DNA of 64,000 nucleotides. Origin: Uloborus plumipes. Taxonomy: Eukaryota; Arthropoda; Arachnida; Araneae; Uloboridae. Below, piece by piece: positions 47,797-59,150 of this stretch (position 1 is its first letter; each line of letters begins with the position of its first letter). Location of the stretch: the NCBI GenBank assembly GCA_038373865.1, contig JAXGGA010001045.1, forward strand, positions 62,001 through 126,000. The letters are read 5' to 3'. The notes under the pieces were generated by a model. That model worked only from the letters and a program-made list of their open reading frames with translations, did not search any database and was not told the DNA's origin. Position numbers and translations under genes: made by a program.

Positions 47797-48429
47797 TGTT
47801 ACTAATTAAAAGCGAATAAAAAAATATTACGAAAGAGAAATTAAAAAAAAAAAGAAAGTTTAATAAAAGCTCTTTATTGTGCTCTAATAAGTATACATGC
47901 TAATACTAAGGGTTCCTAAAATTATAGAGGTACGAACACAGGATACAAGATAATGTTGATACGAGGAAGTAAACGCAGATCCGTCGTTGTAACATATAAC
48001 AGATCTGCCATATTGATCATGGAAAAAATTGCACGGTCACCATCTTTTGGTTGGGAAGGGACCTTATTGCATATATTTTTAATGCTAAAATGGCAAGCTG
48101 TATGACCCACACATCTACAAGACGAAGAAAATCAGCATTAAGAATGATAATAAAGAAGATAGTGCTAATTATAGCATTCACATTCACACCATCAAACTTT
48201 TTTTAGTTATTTTTATTGAACTTCGCATAATTTTACTACTACACACTTTTAAAAAGGCATGATCATCGGAAGAAATATTTATAACAATAAGAAAAGTTAA
48301 GGAACAAGTTGTGAAGCAAAACCTTTGTTCATGCAGGCTTCAAAAAACAGTTAGTATTCTGAGGTTCATATAGGTTTAACATTGTTTATAAAACATTATT
48401 TTTTTAGTCACTTTTTATTTTCTTTCATG
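47797..48429. other. Spacer, nothing recognised
   Basis: A short GC-richer patch at 47930-48110 has an open minus-strand frame, but it has no splice sites or family resemblance. Confidence 0.35.
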
Positions 48430-48812
48430 CACTGTAAAAAATGAATATTGTTTTTACAGTATAATGCAGCTAATTTTATGGTAATAAACTAAAAACTGCT
48501 AATTTTAGAGTAATTACTATAGAATCACTACTTTCACAGTACTAAACTGTTAAATTGCTAGTTTTACAGTAAGAAACTGCAAAATTAGTATTTTTACAGT
48601 TCCTTACAGTGCATTTTACAGTTTAAACTGGAATCTCTGTTGCCAGTGTTTTACTGTTGTTTTTACTATATAATACAGCTAAATTTTACGGCAATAAACT
48701 GTAAAAATTCTAGCTTTACAGTAAGAAACTGTAAAATTGCCATTTTTACTATTTATTGCTGTGCATTTTACAATTTTAAATTGGAACCTCGGCTCAATTC
48801 TTTTGCCCAGTG
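48430..48812 (+). mobile_element. CACTA-like MITE, copy e
   Basis: Starts CACTGTAAAAAATGAATATT and ends CCCAGTG, with TG on both sides. The right end has lost part of the terminal repeat, as in copy a. Confidence 0.75.
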
Positions 48813-49010
48813 TGGCTTATTACAAATACTAATATTTCTTCTCACGCCCAGAAAAATGTTGTATGCCGCAAATACCAACAACAGTTATGCAAATAATTTA
48901 AGGCCTGAAATACTTATTACCAAAATCATTTTTATTAAATAAATGAGCCTAAGAAATATTTTGAGAGAGAGAGAAACGTTTCCAAAAAAAAAAAATCTTA
49001 GACGTTCTCT

Positions 49011-49226
49011 TCATGATTCCAAAGTGTTTGGAACGATCTTGCCTGGCCCCGTTACACAATTGCCACTCATTAGCTTAATGAAGATACGGTACACAATCAC
49101 TCCGCGCTTAATCACGTGAATCGAACCGAAAAAAGATTTATGATGAACTGTCATCCGTGTCCCACTGAGAAAACAAAGGGCGGTGTTAGATGCATCGAAG
49201 ATGATTTTGCATGCGTCTATGAGCAT
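49011..49226 (-). CDS. Unidentified small open frame, possible terminal exon
   Basis: A 71-codon frame (starts MLIDACKIIFDASNTALCFL, ends GNCVTGPGKIVPNTLES) is preceded on the minus strand by ACATTGCAG, a possible acceptor 7 nt before the ATG. GC content and codon choice are unlike the flanks and resemble the confirmed exons. I do not recognise the family. It could be a last exon or a gene fragment. It ends in a stop, so it is not an upstream exon of the 31-40 kb gene. Confidence 0.3.
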   Translation of the reverse strand: MLIDACKIIFDASNTALCFLSGTRMTVHHKSFFGSIHVIKRGVIVYRIFIKLMSGNCVTGPGKIVPNTLES

Positions 49227-49377
49227 TTTGAATCTGCAATGTTTGTTTGTGTTTTGAAATGAAGTAATCAGATCACCAGAGCAGGGTTTTAAATAAGGTT
49301 ACAGAAGTATAATATCTATACTTTATGTCTAAAATAGCTCTTAAACATTCCTGTTTTTAAAACATTTTATTAGTTTC

Positions 49378-50090
49378 AATGTATGTATGTAACTGAATAA
49401 AAGATAAAATTCACTTTCTTGGTAAATATAAAAGTAATATATTTAATACTACAGTGAACTCTCACTTATACACCGCCTCATTTATGCGCCTTTTTCACTT
49501 ATGCGACGATTTGAAATGGTCCCAGCACATTTCATGGCAAAATAATGCTAGTATCAATCGTTTATGCGTCGCTCTAAAGATAAATATTTTACTTACGCGC
49601 CGAATTTTCCCTAAAATGTAAACAAAAAATTATTTTATGTAAAAAATAAGCATTTTTCTTCACTTACCCCTTTAATCCTTCGCCTATTGCTCACGGAAGA
49701 CATTTTTTCCGCATGAACTAGAGTTCGAAGAGGAACAATTACCTATTATGGGTCGTTTTAAAAGGAGCAGTTTGTAATTAGGTATGCAACATTTTTTTTC
49801 TCTTTATCATTGTAGTTACGTTATAGTAATTGCCAAACCGTAGTAATATATCCCTTGTCTATAGAAACATTCTTATTGATACTCTCATTAGAACCTATGT
49901 TGCGTTTTAGTCCTTTAAATAGGCTTGTTCACTTATACGTCTCTCACTTATGCGCCTTTTCTATTGGTCCCTTGGTCCGGCGCATAAGTGAGAGTTCACT
50001 GTATTATTGTTACTAAAAGCTAAACTATATTACGTGTTGATGCATTATAAGTGCATGTAAACTAAGTGGATATACAATAGTTTTGAAACT
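49378..50090 (+). repeat. Dispersed repeat, copy interrupted by a pogo-like element
   Basis: Matches 2245-2440 on both sides of the 550-bp insertion (GAATAAAAGATAAAATT before it, GCTAAACTATATTAC after it). The comparison fixes the insertion point exactly. Confidence 0.8.
49452..50001. mobile_element. pogo/Tc1-mariner-like element, non-autonomous
   Basis: The ends are CAGTGAACTCTCACTTAT and its inverted form, flanked by TA on both sides. Subterminal repeats of CACTTATGCGCC-type words occur near both ends, a feature of Tigger/pogo-like MITEs. The 550 bp has no transposase frame. The copy at 2245-2440 shows the empty site. Confidence 0.85.
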
Positions 50091-50162
50091 TCTGTTTCGT
50101 TTAATTTACTTCAAAAGTGTGTTTTTTAGTTTTTTTAACTATATTTAGGATTATTTATATTC

Positions 50163-50163
<1 letters not shown>

Positions 50164-50207
<44 letters not shown>
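50164..50207. repeat. Poly-T tract (44 nt)
   Basis: The longest homopolymer in the window. No retroposon body is recognised next to it. Confidence 0.9.
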
Positions 50208-50208
<1 letters not shown>

Positions 50209-52138
50209 TTGCTTTTTCAAACAGTTTTTTAAGTTACTTTTTCTGCCATAATGCCTACTGATTCATCTTAATAATTGTTTCCAAAATAATGAAAAGCTGT
50301 AACCATTAAGTTAATTTTGTTAATAAATTCAAGTAAACTTATTTTAAGGCTAAGCTTGGATAAGCAGATGCTTGTAGATTTTAAGCATTTTCAACTTTTT
50401 AAATAAATTTTTAAAGCTTCATTTGATTCTATTGAAGTCCTCCTTTTACAAGAGTTTTTAAAAGATTTTTTTCAAAACCATATATTTGTTCAAAATTGCT
50501 TTTAAATTCAGGCATACAAACTTTTAAAACAGTAGATAAACAGTAAATATTAGCTACTCTCTCTCTCTCTCTCTTTTTATGCGCTACACATTTAAATTGA
50601 AACAAAAATTAATTCTCTTTTTTCTTTATTTTTATAAAGCTAGGTAACAAGTAAATATGATTAAATTTTAAAAAGTTTTACATCCAATACATTTCAAAAT
50701 GAAGTATTAAAAAAATATGCTTATACTAAACGACTGTTTCTGCGAGTTGCTTAGCTCACACTAAAAGTATGAAATATAATAAGGAAACGATTACTTTATC
50801 GCAACACTCAAAAGTTGCAGTCTAAATTTCATACTTTAAAGTATGATATGCAGCATCTGAATATCATACTTTATAATAGCTTACGTTTATACTTTTGTTG
50901 TCTTTTATAGATTGGAAAACTTGTTCTTACTTTTTTTAACAAGTGCTAACTTTAAAGACCAATCAAATTGACACATAGAGGTATTGGAAAAAATAAAATA
51001 ATCCTTTTTAATTGGTGATAAAACATCGTGTCGAATCTAATTATAGTGCAACAACAAAAACATATTAAATCTTACTTAAATCTACCATCAGTCAGCTAAT
51101 CCTGAAATATTTTAAAGGTATCTACGTCGACCTTTCTTATGCTTCAAAGATGCCAAATCTCTCTGGTTTTGTATCTTTAATTCCGGAAATAAATATCATT
51201 AAGTCGGTACGTACAAAAAAAAAACGAAGATTCTTTTTAATTGTCTTTAGAGGGTAAAAAAACGAAGAAGAAACGTTCTTGCAAAGCGCTCCGCCACGGT
51301 TCACTGAATACTAAAATGGCTCATTCCAATAAGAGGTCAACCGTAGAATGTTTCTTTTCAATCTCGTCAAAGACGAATAAGTTTCTAACTACTCTAAAAT
51401 TACTTTTTCAAAAAAAGATCGAAATAATGATGATTTTTGAAACTTATGAAGTTATATTTTACCAATGTTCTCAGTAAAATGTTAAAAATCAAAGGACATT
51501 TTTGGTATAGAGACTGCTTTGTGACATCAAAACACTTGAGGCTTGATCATAAATATATCAAAATGGTTCATGCAAAAGTGCAATGTATGCAAAAAAAATT
51601 AGGGATCTTCCTATTTCCAAAGTGTCCAAGATTCTTGTGAAGCAACCTCACCGTTTCCCATGAGAGTCCATAAGAGGAACGGGGGGGTAGAGATAACTCC
51701 ACCTGTCTTAAAAGAAAAACGAAAAATGGATTTCCTTAAAATAACTAAGTCAATCAAAATTCTGAAGTTCAAGATCTTCATAAATCTATTGCCTTCATCT
51801 ATTACTATCTAGACAGAAAGTGTTTTTTTTTTTCTTTTTTATTTATTTATTTAAAGCCTTGAAACTCAACATGTTTCCTAGTACCCCACTAAAATTACAT
51901 GTATGTGCTCCCATGCCATTTTCTAAACACAATGCAGAGAAAGATAGACAATCAGATAGATCTCCATATGCCAACAAGCAAAGCATACGTAATGAACTTA
52001 GTCCAATAGCAGCATAAAATCTGTCAAATTACAGATGTTGTTTCGATTTTTCTCAAATCACAATTGCTTTTGCCCAAAAGAGAAAAACCTGTGCAAATTA
52101 ATATTTATTGTTTCATAATTTTTCCTCTTTTCGTTATT
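50208..52138. other. AT-rich non-coding stretch
   Basis: Holds a (CT)n run near 50557-50573. No supportable gene. Confidence 0.4.
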
Positions 52139-52921
52139 TGAGCGATTCCATACCAAATCACCGAAAAAAAAAAAAAGTTGGTCGCACGACCGACTCGGAT
52201 TTTTTTTTTAATTTGGTACACAGATTGATGGTATAGAGGTATGAAAAGCCCAAAAGGAAAGTTACCTGCTCCACTTATTTTCTGAGATACATGCCCTCAA
52301 AGTTTGTCCGCCACGTCAAAATACTAAAAAAGTGATGTTATTTAATCATTTTTTATAAAAAATCGTACTCATGCAAAATAAAAGTGTTAGATATCTATGG
52401 AAATTAGTTACTCCAGGCATTCTGAAAAAAAAATACTAGAACGTTCATAATGAAAATTGCCAAGGTACATGGCTCTTTGAAGTTGTCACCACAAAAACTT
52501 GATTTTGCAGATTTTGCTAAAATTCAGGCATTTATTACAAAAAAAGGCAAACAAAACCAAAGGTTTTCTCACTTTCTGGTAGTGTACAGGTCCTCCCTGT
52601 AAATTGCTACGCAATAATTTTTTTGGGTTTCTCACTCCTTCTTGGAAATATTTTAGCTTAAAAATAAGCCGTAAGGCAAAAAATGCGTTTTTGGCCATCT
52701 TGGCAGCCATTTTTCTCACAAAGGGGGAGCAGTAGAAACTTTAATTTTTTTTTTAAACAAGCCACTGATATGTTAGCTATTCACAGGAAAAGAGTTTACT
52801 TTTGGTTATTTCTCCCATTCAGAGATATCCTGCTGACAGTATAGGCATGTTTTTCGCGACGACCATATGCTTTTGTTCCCCCTATCATGGACTTAAAATT
52901 AATTAAACCAAAAAATAATGA

Positions 52922-53944
52922 TCTACTTATATTAAAAACTGAGTATCTTTCTAACTATCTTTCTAACTATCTTTCTTTCTAACTATCTTTCTATGTCACG
53001 CTTCTTTCTCCTGAACGCCAATGAACTGAAAGTCGAACCAGGTACCGATAGATAGGTAATTTTTCAAGCTTCATTAGTTTCAATCTATATAATTATACGA
53101 TTTTAATTAGCGAAGATATCAATTAATAAGTAGTCAAGTTTAAAGCGATTAAGCCTAATAAATGATTAAATATGAAATCCATTCTTGCATTGCAAAACGT
53201 GGTTGCCATGCCATGAAACAATAATAAAAATGAAAATGAGAATTTTGAATGAAGGCTTAACTAAATCAAACACGAAACTCATAAGCGGGCGACTTACATA
53301 GTATTTTTATCGCTAGCTACTTGTAATATTTTGAAACATTCATTTGTTGAAGAGCCATCTACTTATATTAAAAACTGAGTATCAATGTCTGCTTTTTCTC
53401 CTTTGAGCGAGCTGAACCAAGGGCGGATCCAGCTTCTGGTTAAGGAGGGGGTCATTTTCGGAAAGGGGGGGTCAAAGTGCAATTTTTGTGCAAAAATGGG
53501 GTGGTTTGGCAGTTTTTTCGTAAAATAAGTCCCAAAAATGCAATTTTTTGCTATATTTGGTCGGTTAAGGGGGGGGGGGTCATGATCCCCATGACCCCAC
53601 TCTGGATCCGCGCCTGAGCTGAACTTACTGAAACTTTCCTCACCATCTTGAAGGCGCGAAGCATCTCAATAATTCGAATGATTTTTTTTATACAGGAAAA
53701 AAGTAAAGGCGTGAAGCGCCTGTTAGCGAGCCGCCTTGGCGGGGAGTAGTTTCTTGACATTTTCCTCACTACTTTCAGGGCACGAAGTGCCCGTGCAACG
53801 CCGGGCCACGTTCGTGGTACGTCTTGAAATCGAATGAACATTAAATTATATCAAATAAAACTTCAGAATGAGGTAAAAGTTAGAGAGGGGGGACGTTATG
53901 CATCAACATGCCGCAGGAAGCTAATCTAGCTGCCCTGGCAGCTA
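52922..53944 (+). mobile_element. Helitron unit 1
   Basis: Complete 5' end, second internal 5' end near 53348, 3' hairpin at the right. The last bases overlap the start of unit 2: GGCAGCTACTTATATT merges the CTAG end with TCTACTT, sharing CTA. It carries an hAT MITE at 53418-53616. Confidence 0.85.
53418..53616. mobile_element. hAT MITE inside Helitron unit 1
   Basis: The ends are CAAGGGCGGATCCAG and CTGGATCCGCGCCTG, with an 8-bp duplication AGCTGAAC at 53410-53417 and 53617-53624. Units 3 and 4 lack it (they read GAGCGACCTGAACTTAC). Confidence 0.9.
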
Positions 53945-54968
53945 CTTATATTAAAAACTGAGTATCTTTCTAACTATCTTTCTAACTATCTTTCTTTCTA
54001 ACTATCTTTCTATGTCACGCTTCTTTCTCCTGAACGCCAATGAACTGAAAGTCGAACCAGGTACCGATAGATAGGTAATTTTTCAAGCTTCATTAGTTTC
54101 AATCTAAATAATTATACGATTTTAATTAGCGAAGATATCAATTAATAAGTAGTCAAGTTTAAAGCGATTAAGCCTAATAAATGATTAAATATGAAATCCA
54201 TTCTTGCATTGCAAAACGTGGTTGCCATGCCATGAAACAATAATAAAAATGAAAATGAGAATTTTGAATGAAGGCTTAACTAAATCAAACACGAAACTCA
54301 TAAGCGGGCGACTTACATAGTATTTTTATCGCTAGCTACTTGTAATATTTTGAAACATTCATTTGTTGAAGAGCCATCTACTTATATTAAAAACTGAGTA
54401 TCAATGTCTGCTTTTTCTCCTTTGAGCGAGCTGAACCAAGGGCGGATCCAGCTTCTGGTTAAGGAGGGGGTCATTTTCGGAAAGGGGGGGGTCAAAGTGC
54501 AATTTTTGTGCAAAAATGGGGTGGTTTGGCAGTTTTTTCGTAAAATAAGTCCCAAAAATGCAATTTTTTGCTATATTTGGTCGGTTAAGGGGGGGGGGGG
54601 GTCATGATCCCCATGACCCCACTCTGGATCCGCGCCTGAGCTGAACTTACTGAAACTTTCCTCACCATCTTGAAGGCGCGAAGCATCTCAATAATTCGAA
54701 TGATTTTTTTTATACAGGAAAAAAGTAAAGGCGTGAAGCGCCTGTTAGCGAGCCGCCTTGGCGGGGAGTAGTTTCTTGACATTTTCCTCACTACTTTCAG
54801 GGCACGAAGTGCCCGTGCAACGCCGGGCCACGTTCGTGGTACGTCTTGAAATCGAATGAACATTAAATTATATCAAATAAAACTTCAGAATGAGGTAAAA
54901 GTTAGAGAGGGGGGGACGTTATGCATCAACATGCCGCAGGAAGCTAATCTAGCTGCCCTGGCAGCTAG
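53942..54968 (+). mobile_element. Helitron unit 2
   Basis: Almost identical to unit 1 including the nested MITE, so it arose by duplication of the MITE-bearing unit. It ends CTAG at 54965-54968. Confidence 0.85.
54437..54638. mobile_element. hAT MITE inside Helitron unit 2
   Basis: The same element and same AGCTGAAC duplication as in unit 1. It differs mainly in G-run length. Confidence 0.9.
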
Positions 54969-55604
54969 TACGATTTTAATTAGCGAAGATATCAATTAAT
55001 AAGTAGTCAAATTTAAAGCGATTAAGCCTAATAAATGATTAAATATGAAATCCATTCTTGCAAACCGTCGTTGCTATGAAACGGTGATAACAATGGTAAT
55101 GAGAATTTTGAATGAAGGCTTAACTAAATCAAATACGAAACTCATAAGCGGACCACTTACGTAGAATTTTTATCGCTAGCTACTGGTAATATTTTGAAAC
55201 ATTTATTTGTTAAAGAGCCATCTACTTATATTAAAAACTGAGTATCTATGTCTGCTCTTTTTCTTTGAGCGACCTGAACTTACTGAAACTTTCCTCACCA
55301 TCTTGAAGGCGTGAAGCATCTCAATAATTCGAATGATTTTTTTATATAGGAAAAAAGTAAAGGCGTGAAGCGCCTGTAAGCGAGCCGCCTTGGCGGGGAG
55401 TAGTTTCTTTAAATTTTTTTCTCACCACTTTCAGGGCACGAAGTGCCCGTGCAACGCCGGGCCACGTGCGTGGTATGTCTTGAAATCGAATGAACATTAA
55501 ATTATATCAAATAATATAATTTCAGAATGAGGTAAAAGTTAGAGAGGGGGGACGTTATGCATCAGCATGCCGCAGGAAGCTAATCTAGCTGCCCTGGCAG
55601 CTAG
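54969..55604 (+). mobile_element. Helitron unit 3, 5'-truncated
   Basis: Starts directly after CTAG with TACGATTTTAATTAGCG, which corresponds to internal sequence about 175 bp into unit 1. It keeps the internal 5' end and the full 3' end, and has no hAT MITE. Confidence 0.85.
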
Positions 55605-56430
55605 TCTACTTATATTAAAAACTGAGTATCTTTCTCACTATCTTTCTTTCTAACTATCTTTCTTTCTAACTATCTTTCTATCTTTCTATGTCACGCTTCT
55701 TTCTCCTGAACGCCAATGAACTGAAAGTCGAACCAGGTACCGATAGATAGGTAATTTTTCAAGCTTCTTTAGTTTCAATTGATATAATTATACGATTTTA
55801 ATTAGCGAAGATATCAATTAATAAGTAGTCAAGTTTAAAGCGATTAAGCCTAATAAATGATTAAATATGAAATCCATTCTTGCAAACCGTCGTTGCTATG
55901 AAACAGTATAATAACAATGATAATGAGAATTTTGAATGAAGGCTTAACTAAATCAAACACGAAACTCATAAGCGGACCACTTACGTAGAATTTTTATCGC
56001 TAGCTACTGGTAATATTTTGAAACATTTATTTGTTGAAGAGCCATCTACTTATATTAAAAACTGAGTATCTATGTCTGCTTTTTTTTCTTTGAGCGACCT
56101 GAACTTACTGAAACTTTCCTCACCATCTTGAAGGCGTGAAGCATCTCAATAATTCGAATGATTTTTTTATATAGGAAAAAAGTAAAGGCGTGAAGCGCCT
56201 GTAAGCGAGCCGCCTTGGCGGGGAGTAATTTCTTTAAATTTTTTTTCTCACTACTTTCAGGGCACGAAGTGCCCGTGCAACGCCGGGCCACGTGCGTGGT
56301 ATGTCTTGAAATCGAATGAACATTAAATTATATCAAATAATATAATTTCAGAATGAGGTAAAAGTTAGAGAGGGGGGACGTTATGCATCAGCATGCCGCA
56401 GGAAGCTAATCTAGCTGCCCTGGCAGCTAG
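55605..56430 (+). mobile_element. Helitron unit 4
   Basis: Begins TCTACTT immediately after the CTAG of unit 3, the cleanest head-to-tail junction. It has both 5' termini and one 3' hairpin, with no hAT MITE. It is closer to unit 3 than to units 1 and 2. Confidence 0.85.
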
Positions 56431-58684
56431 TATATTTATTATTAGCTGTATTATCTACCCAATATGTCATGAAATTTAATTTATTAAATCATTGAACAAT
56501 AAATTAGATAATTGATGAAAAAAAGAAAAAGTATTTCTCTGATGCCTGAGCATTATGCATTCATAATTATAAAGCACTAAATACTTTCTTGAGAAATTAA
56601 TTAACATAAATGAGCTCTAAATATTTATATTATAAGCAGTACCCAATCTTGTGATTGGGATACTCCTGTTTTTAATTGAAGAATTTCACATGAATATATA
56701 TCACATGATCAATAATCACATGAATCAATATCACATGAATATCAGGAAAATAAATGAGGTCTTTTCGTTTGATGTAGGATATTTTATGACAAATTTCATT
56801 TGATGGGCTACTAACTGAGCATGGTGATAAAGAGCTATTAATTTCAGCATCGAATTCCATTTTACCTTATTAACAGTTAAATATTTACAAAATAATTAAA
56901 TAAATAATTTAATATAAAGCCATGCTTGAAGAATTAAAATTAGTGCAACTAATTTATTCCCATACTGATCTTTACAAAATTGACATGCGTTGAGCACTGA
57001 TAAGAACTGACAAGAAAAAGTTTACTCACTAAAATATTAGTTCACAGATACTATAAAGCATACATTCTATTTTCCACAAAATAATACTGCAACAAAGAAC
57101 AAGGGTATCCTCCTGTTTTTAGCCATCAATCAGGAACATCCAATCACAAGATTGGGTATTGCCTATGAGATAAATATTCGACGCTCCTTTATTTTAATTG
57201 ATTTTTCAAGAAATTCTTTAGTACCTACCCCTTTATACCCTTGTTCTTTGTTGCAGTATTATTTTGTAGAAAATAGAATGTACGCTTTATAGTATCTGTG
57301 AACTAGTATTTTAGTGAGTAAACTTATTCTTGTCAGTTCTTATCAGTGCTCAACACATGTCAGTTTTTTAAAGATCAGTATGGGAATAAATTAGTTGCAC
57401 TAATTTTAATTCTTCAAGCATGGCTTTATATTAAATTATTTTATTTAATTATTTTATAAATATTTAACTGTTAATAAGGTAAAATGGAATTCGATGCTGA
57501 AATTAATAGCTCTTTATCACCATGCTCAGTTAGTAGCCCATCAAATGAAATTTGTCATAAAGTATCCTACATCAAACGAAAAGACCTCATTTATTTTCCT
57601 GATATTCATGTGATATTCAAAAAATTCTTCAATTAAAAACAGGAGTATCCCAATCACAAGATTGAGTATTGCTTATAATATAACTATTTAGAGCTCATTT
57701 ATGTTAATTAATTTCCCAAGAAAGTATTTAGTGCTTTATAATTATGAATGCATAATGCTCAGGCATCAGAGAAATACTTTTTCTTGTTTTCATCAATTAT
57801 CTAATTTATTGTTCAATGATTTAATAAATTAAATTTCATGACATATTGAGTAGATAATACAGCTAATAATAAATATATAATTATTTTTTGGTTTAATTAA
57901 TTTTAAGTCCATGAGAGGGGGAACAAAAGTATATGGTCGTCGCGAAAAACATGCATATACTGTCAGCAGGATATCTCTTAATGGGAGAAATAACCAAAAG
58001 TAAACTCTTTTCCTGTGAATAGCTAACATATCAGTGGCTTGTTTTAAAAAAAAATTAAAGTTTCTACTGCTCCCCCTTTATGAGAAAAATGGCTGCCAAG
58101 ATGGCCAAAAACGCATTTTTTGCCTTATGGCTTATTTTTAAGCTAAAATATTTCCAAGAAGGAGTGAGAAACCCAAAAAATTTATTGCGTAGCAATTTAC
58201 AGGGAGGACTTGTACACTACCAGAAAGTGAGAAAACCTTTGGTTTTGTTTGCCTTTTTTTGTAATAAATGCCTGAATTTTAGGAAAATCTGCAAAATCAA
58301 GTTTTTGTGGTGACAACTTCAAAGAGCTCTGTACCTTGGCAATTTTCATTATGAACGTTCTAGTATTTTTTTTTCAGAATGCCTGGAGTAACTAGTTTCC
58401 ATAGATATCCAACACTTTTATTTTGCATAAGTACGATTTTTTATAAAAAATGATTAAATAACATCACTTTTTTAGTATTTTGACGTGGCGGACAAACTTT
58501 GAGGGCACGTATCTCAGAAAATAAGTGGAGTAGGTAACTTTCCTTTTGGGCTTTTTCATACCTCTATACCATCAATCTGTGCACCAAATTAAAAAAAATC
58601 CGAGTCGGTCGTGCGACCCCCATTCGGTGATTTGGTATGGAATCGCTCATTTACAAAACTTTCCGTCTTTGCAGACAGATTCAA

Positions 58685-58870
58685 ACCTTTTTTTTTAATT
58701 GTGTATTTTAATTTTTGTTTTCTTTTATTTATTTATTTATTTCGATTTTTGTTTTCATAAATTTATTTATTTCCATTTTATTTATTTTACTTTATTTTTT
58801 ATTAATTTTATTTTATTTTATGTTTTATTTATTTTACTTGTTTATTTATTCATTTATTTTTCAATAATCT
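58685..58870. repeat. ATTT-rich low-complexity stretch
   Basis: Runs of TTTA/ATTT. The 92-codon frame across it is low-complexity and not a gene. Confidence 0.85.
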
Positions 58871-58884
58871 ATTTTTATTTCCTT

Positions 58885-59150
58885 TTACATAGTAAAGGAA
58901 ATGTTGTTCTCGCGAAAAAAATTTCACTCAAATTTCGGCCTAAATTTTTAATTTTCTCACTCCTGAATGGATGCTGATTCGTTTTCTCGGCATGTCCCCA
59001 CCTATGCATATGTACCTAAAAAAGCATGGACTGCCGAAATACCCATTTTGACAATCCACGCGAGTCAATTACTACAAGTTTTCTTATGACGTCTCCATGT
59101 GCGTATGCATCTCGCATAACTCAAAAATGTTAAGGTTGAAACTTCTGAGG
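58885..59150. repeat. Probable dispersed repeat
   Basis: A block with AAGGAAATGTTGTTCTCGCG, TTTCGGCC and TGCGTATGCATCTCGCATAA. Phrases of this kind are familiar to me from interspersed repeats in arthropod genomes. Only one copy is in this window, so this rests on recollection and not on internal evidence. Confidence 0.3.

Larger units (their letters stand above)
52922..56430 (+). mobile_element. Head-to-tail Helitron array, four units
   Basis: Non-autonomous Helitrons: 5' TCTACTTATATTAAAAACTG, 3' hairpin CTAGCTGC-CCTG-GCAGCTAG ending in CTAG. The host dinucleotide is A|T: A at 52921, T at 56431. The right arm of the host fold-back keeps this site uninterrupted. Units end at about 53944, 54968, 55604 and 56430. 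Unit 3 lacks its first 5' end. Units 1, 2 and 4 each contain two 5' termini (for unit 1, 52922 and about 53348) but one 3' terminus, so the unit is itself a fusion. There is no Rep/helicase. The hairpin here includes the terminal CTAG, where many Helitrons have it about 10 nt inside. Confidence 0.85.
52139..58649. mobile_element. Giant fold-back element (about 3-kb palindrome) split by Helitrons
   Basis: The left end TGAGCGATTCCATACCAAAT is the inverted complement of the right end. The left arm runs 52139-52921 and continues 56431 to about 57110. The right arm runs about 57232-58649. Arms differ by only a few percent by eye; in the 234-bp stretch I compared base by base there were 4 differences. 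The centre (about 57110-57232) contains a third, more diverged copy of an arm segment (compare ATTGGGTATTGCC with the arm's ATTGAGTATTGCT). Without the Helitron array the element is about 3.0 kb. A repeated 77-codon open frame in both arms (52486-52719 minus, 58080-58313 plus) differs at four codons, all amino-acid changing, so it is not evidently a gene. Confidence 0.9.

Noticed and set aside
52486..58313. A 77-codon frame present in both arms of the giant palindrome
   Set aside because: The two copies differ at four sites, all amino-acid changing, and there is no start context or splice evidence. Shared openness follows from arm identity.
58699..58977. 92-codon frame rich in F, Y and L
   Set aside because: Translation of ATTT low-complexity DNA.
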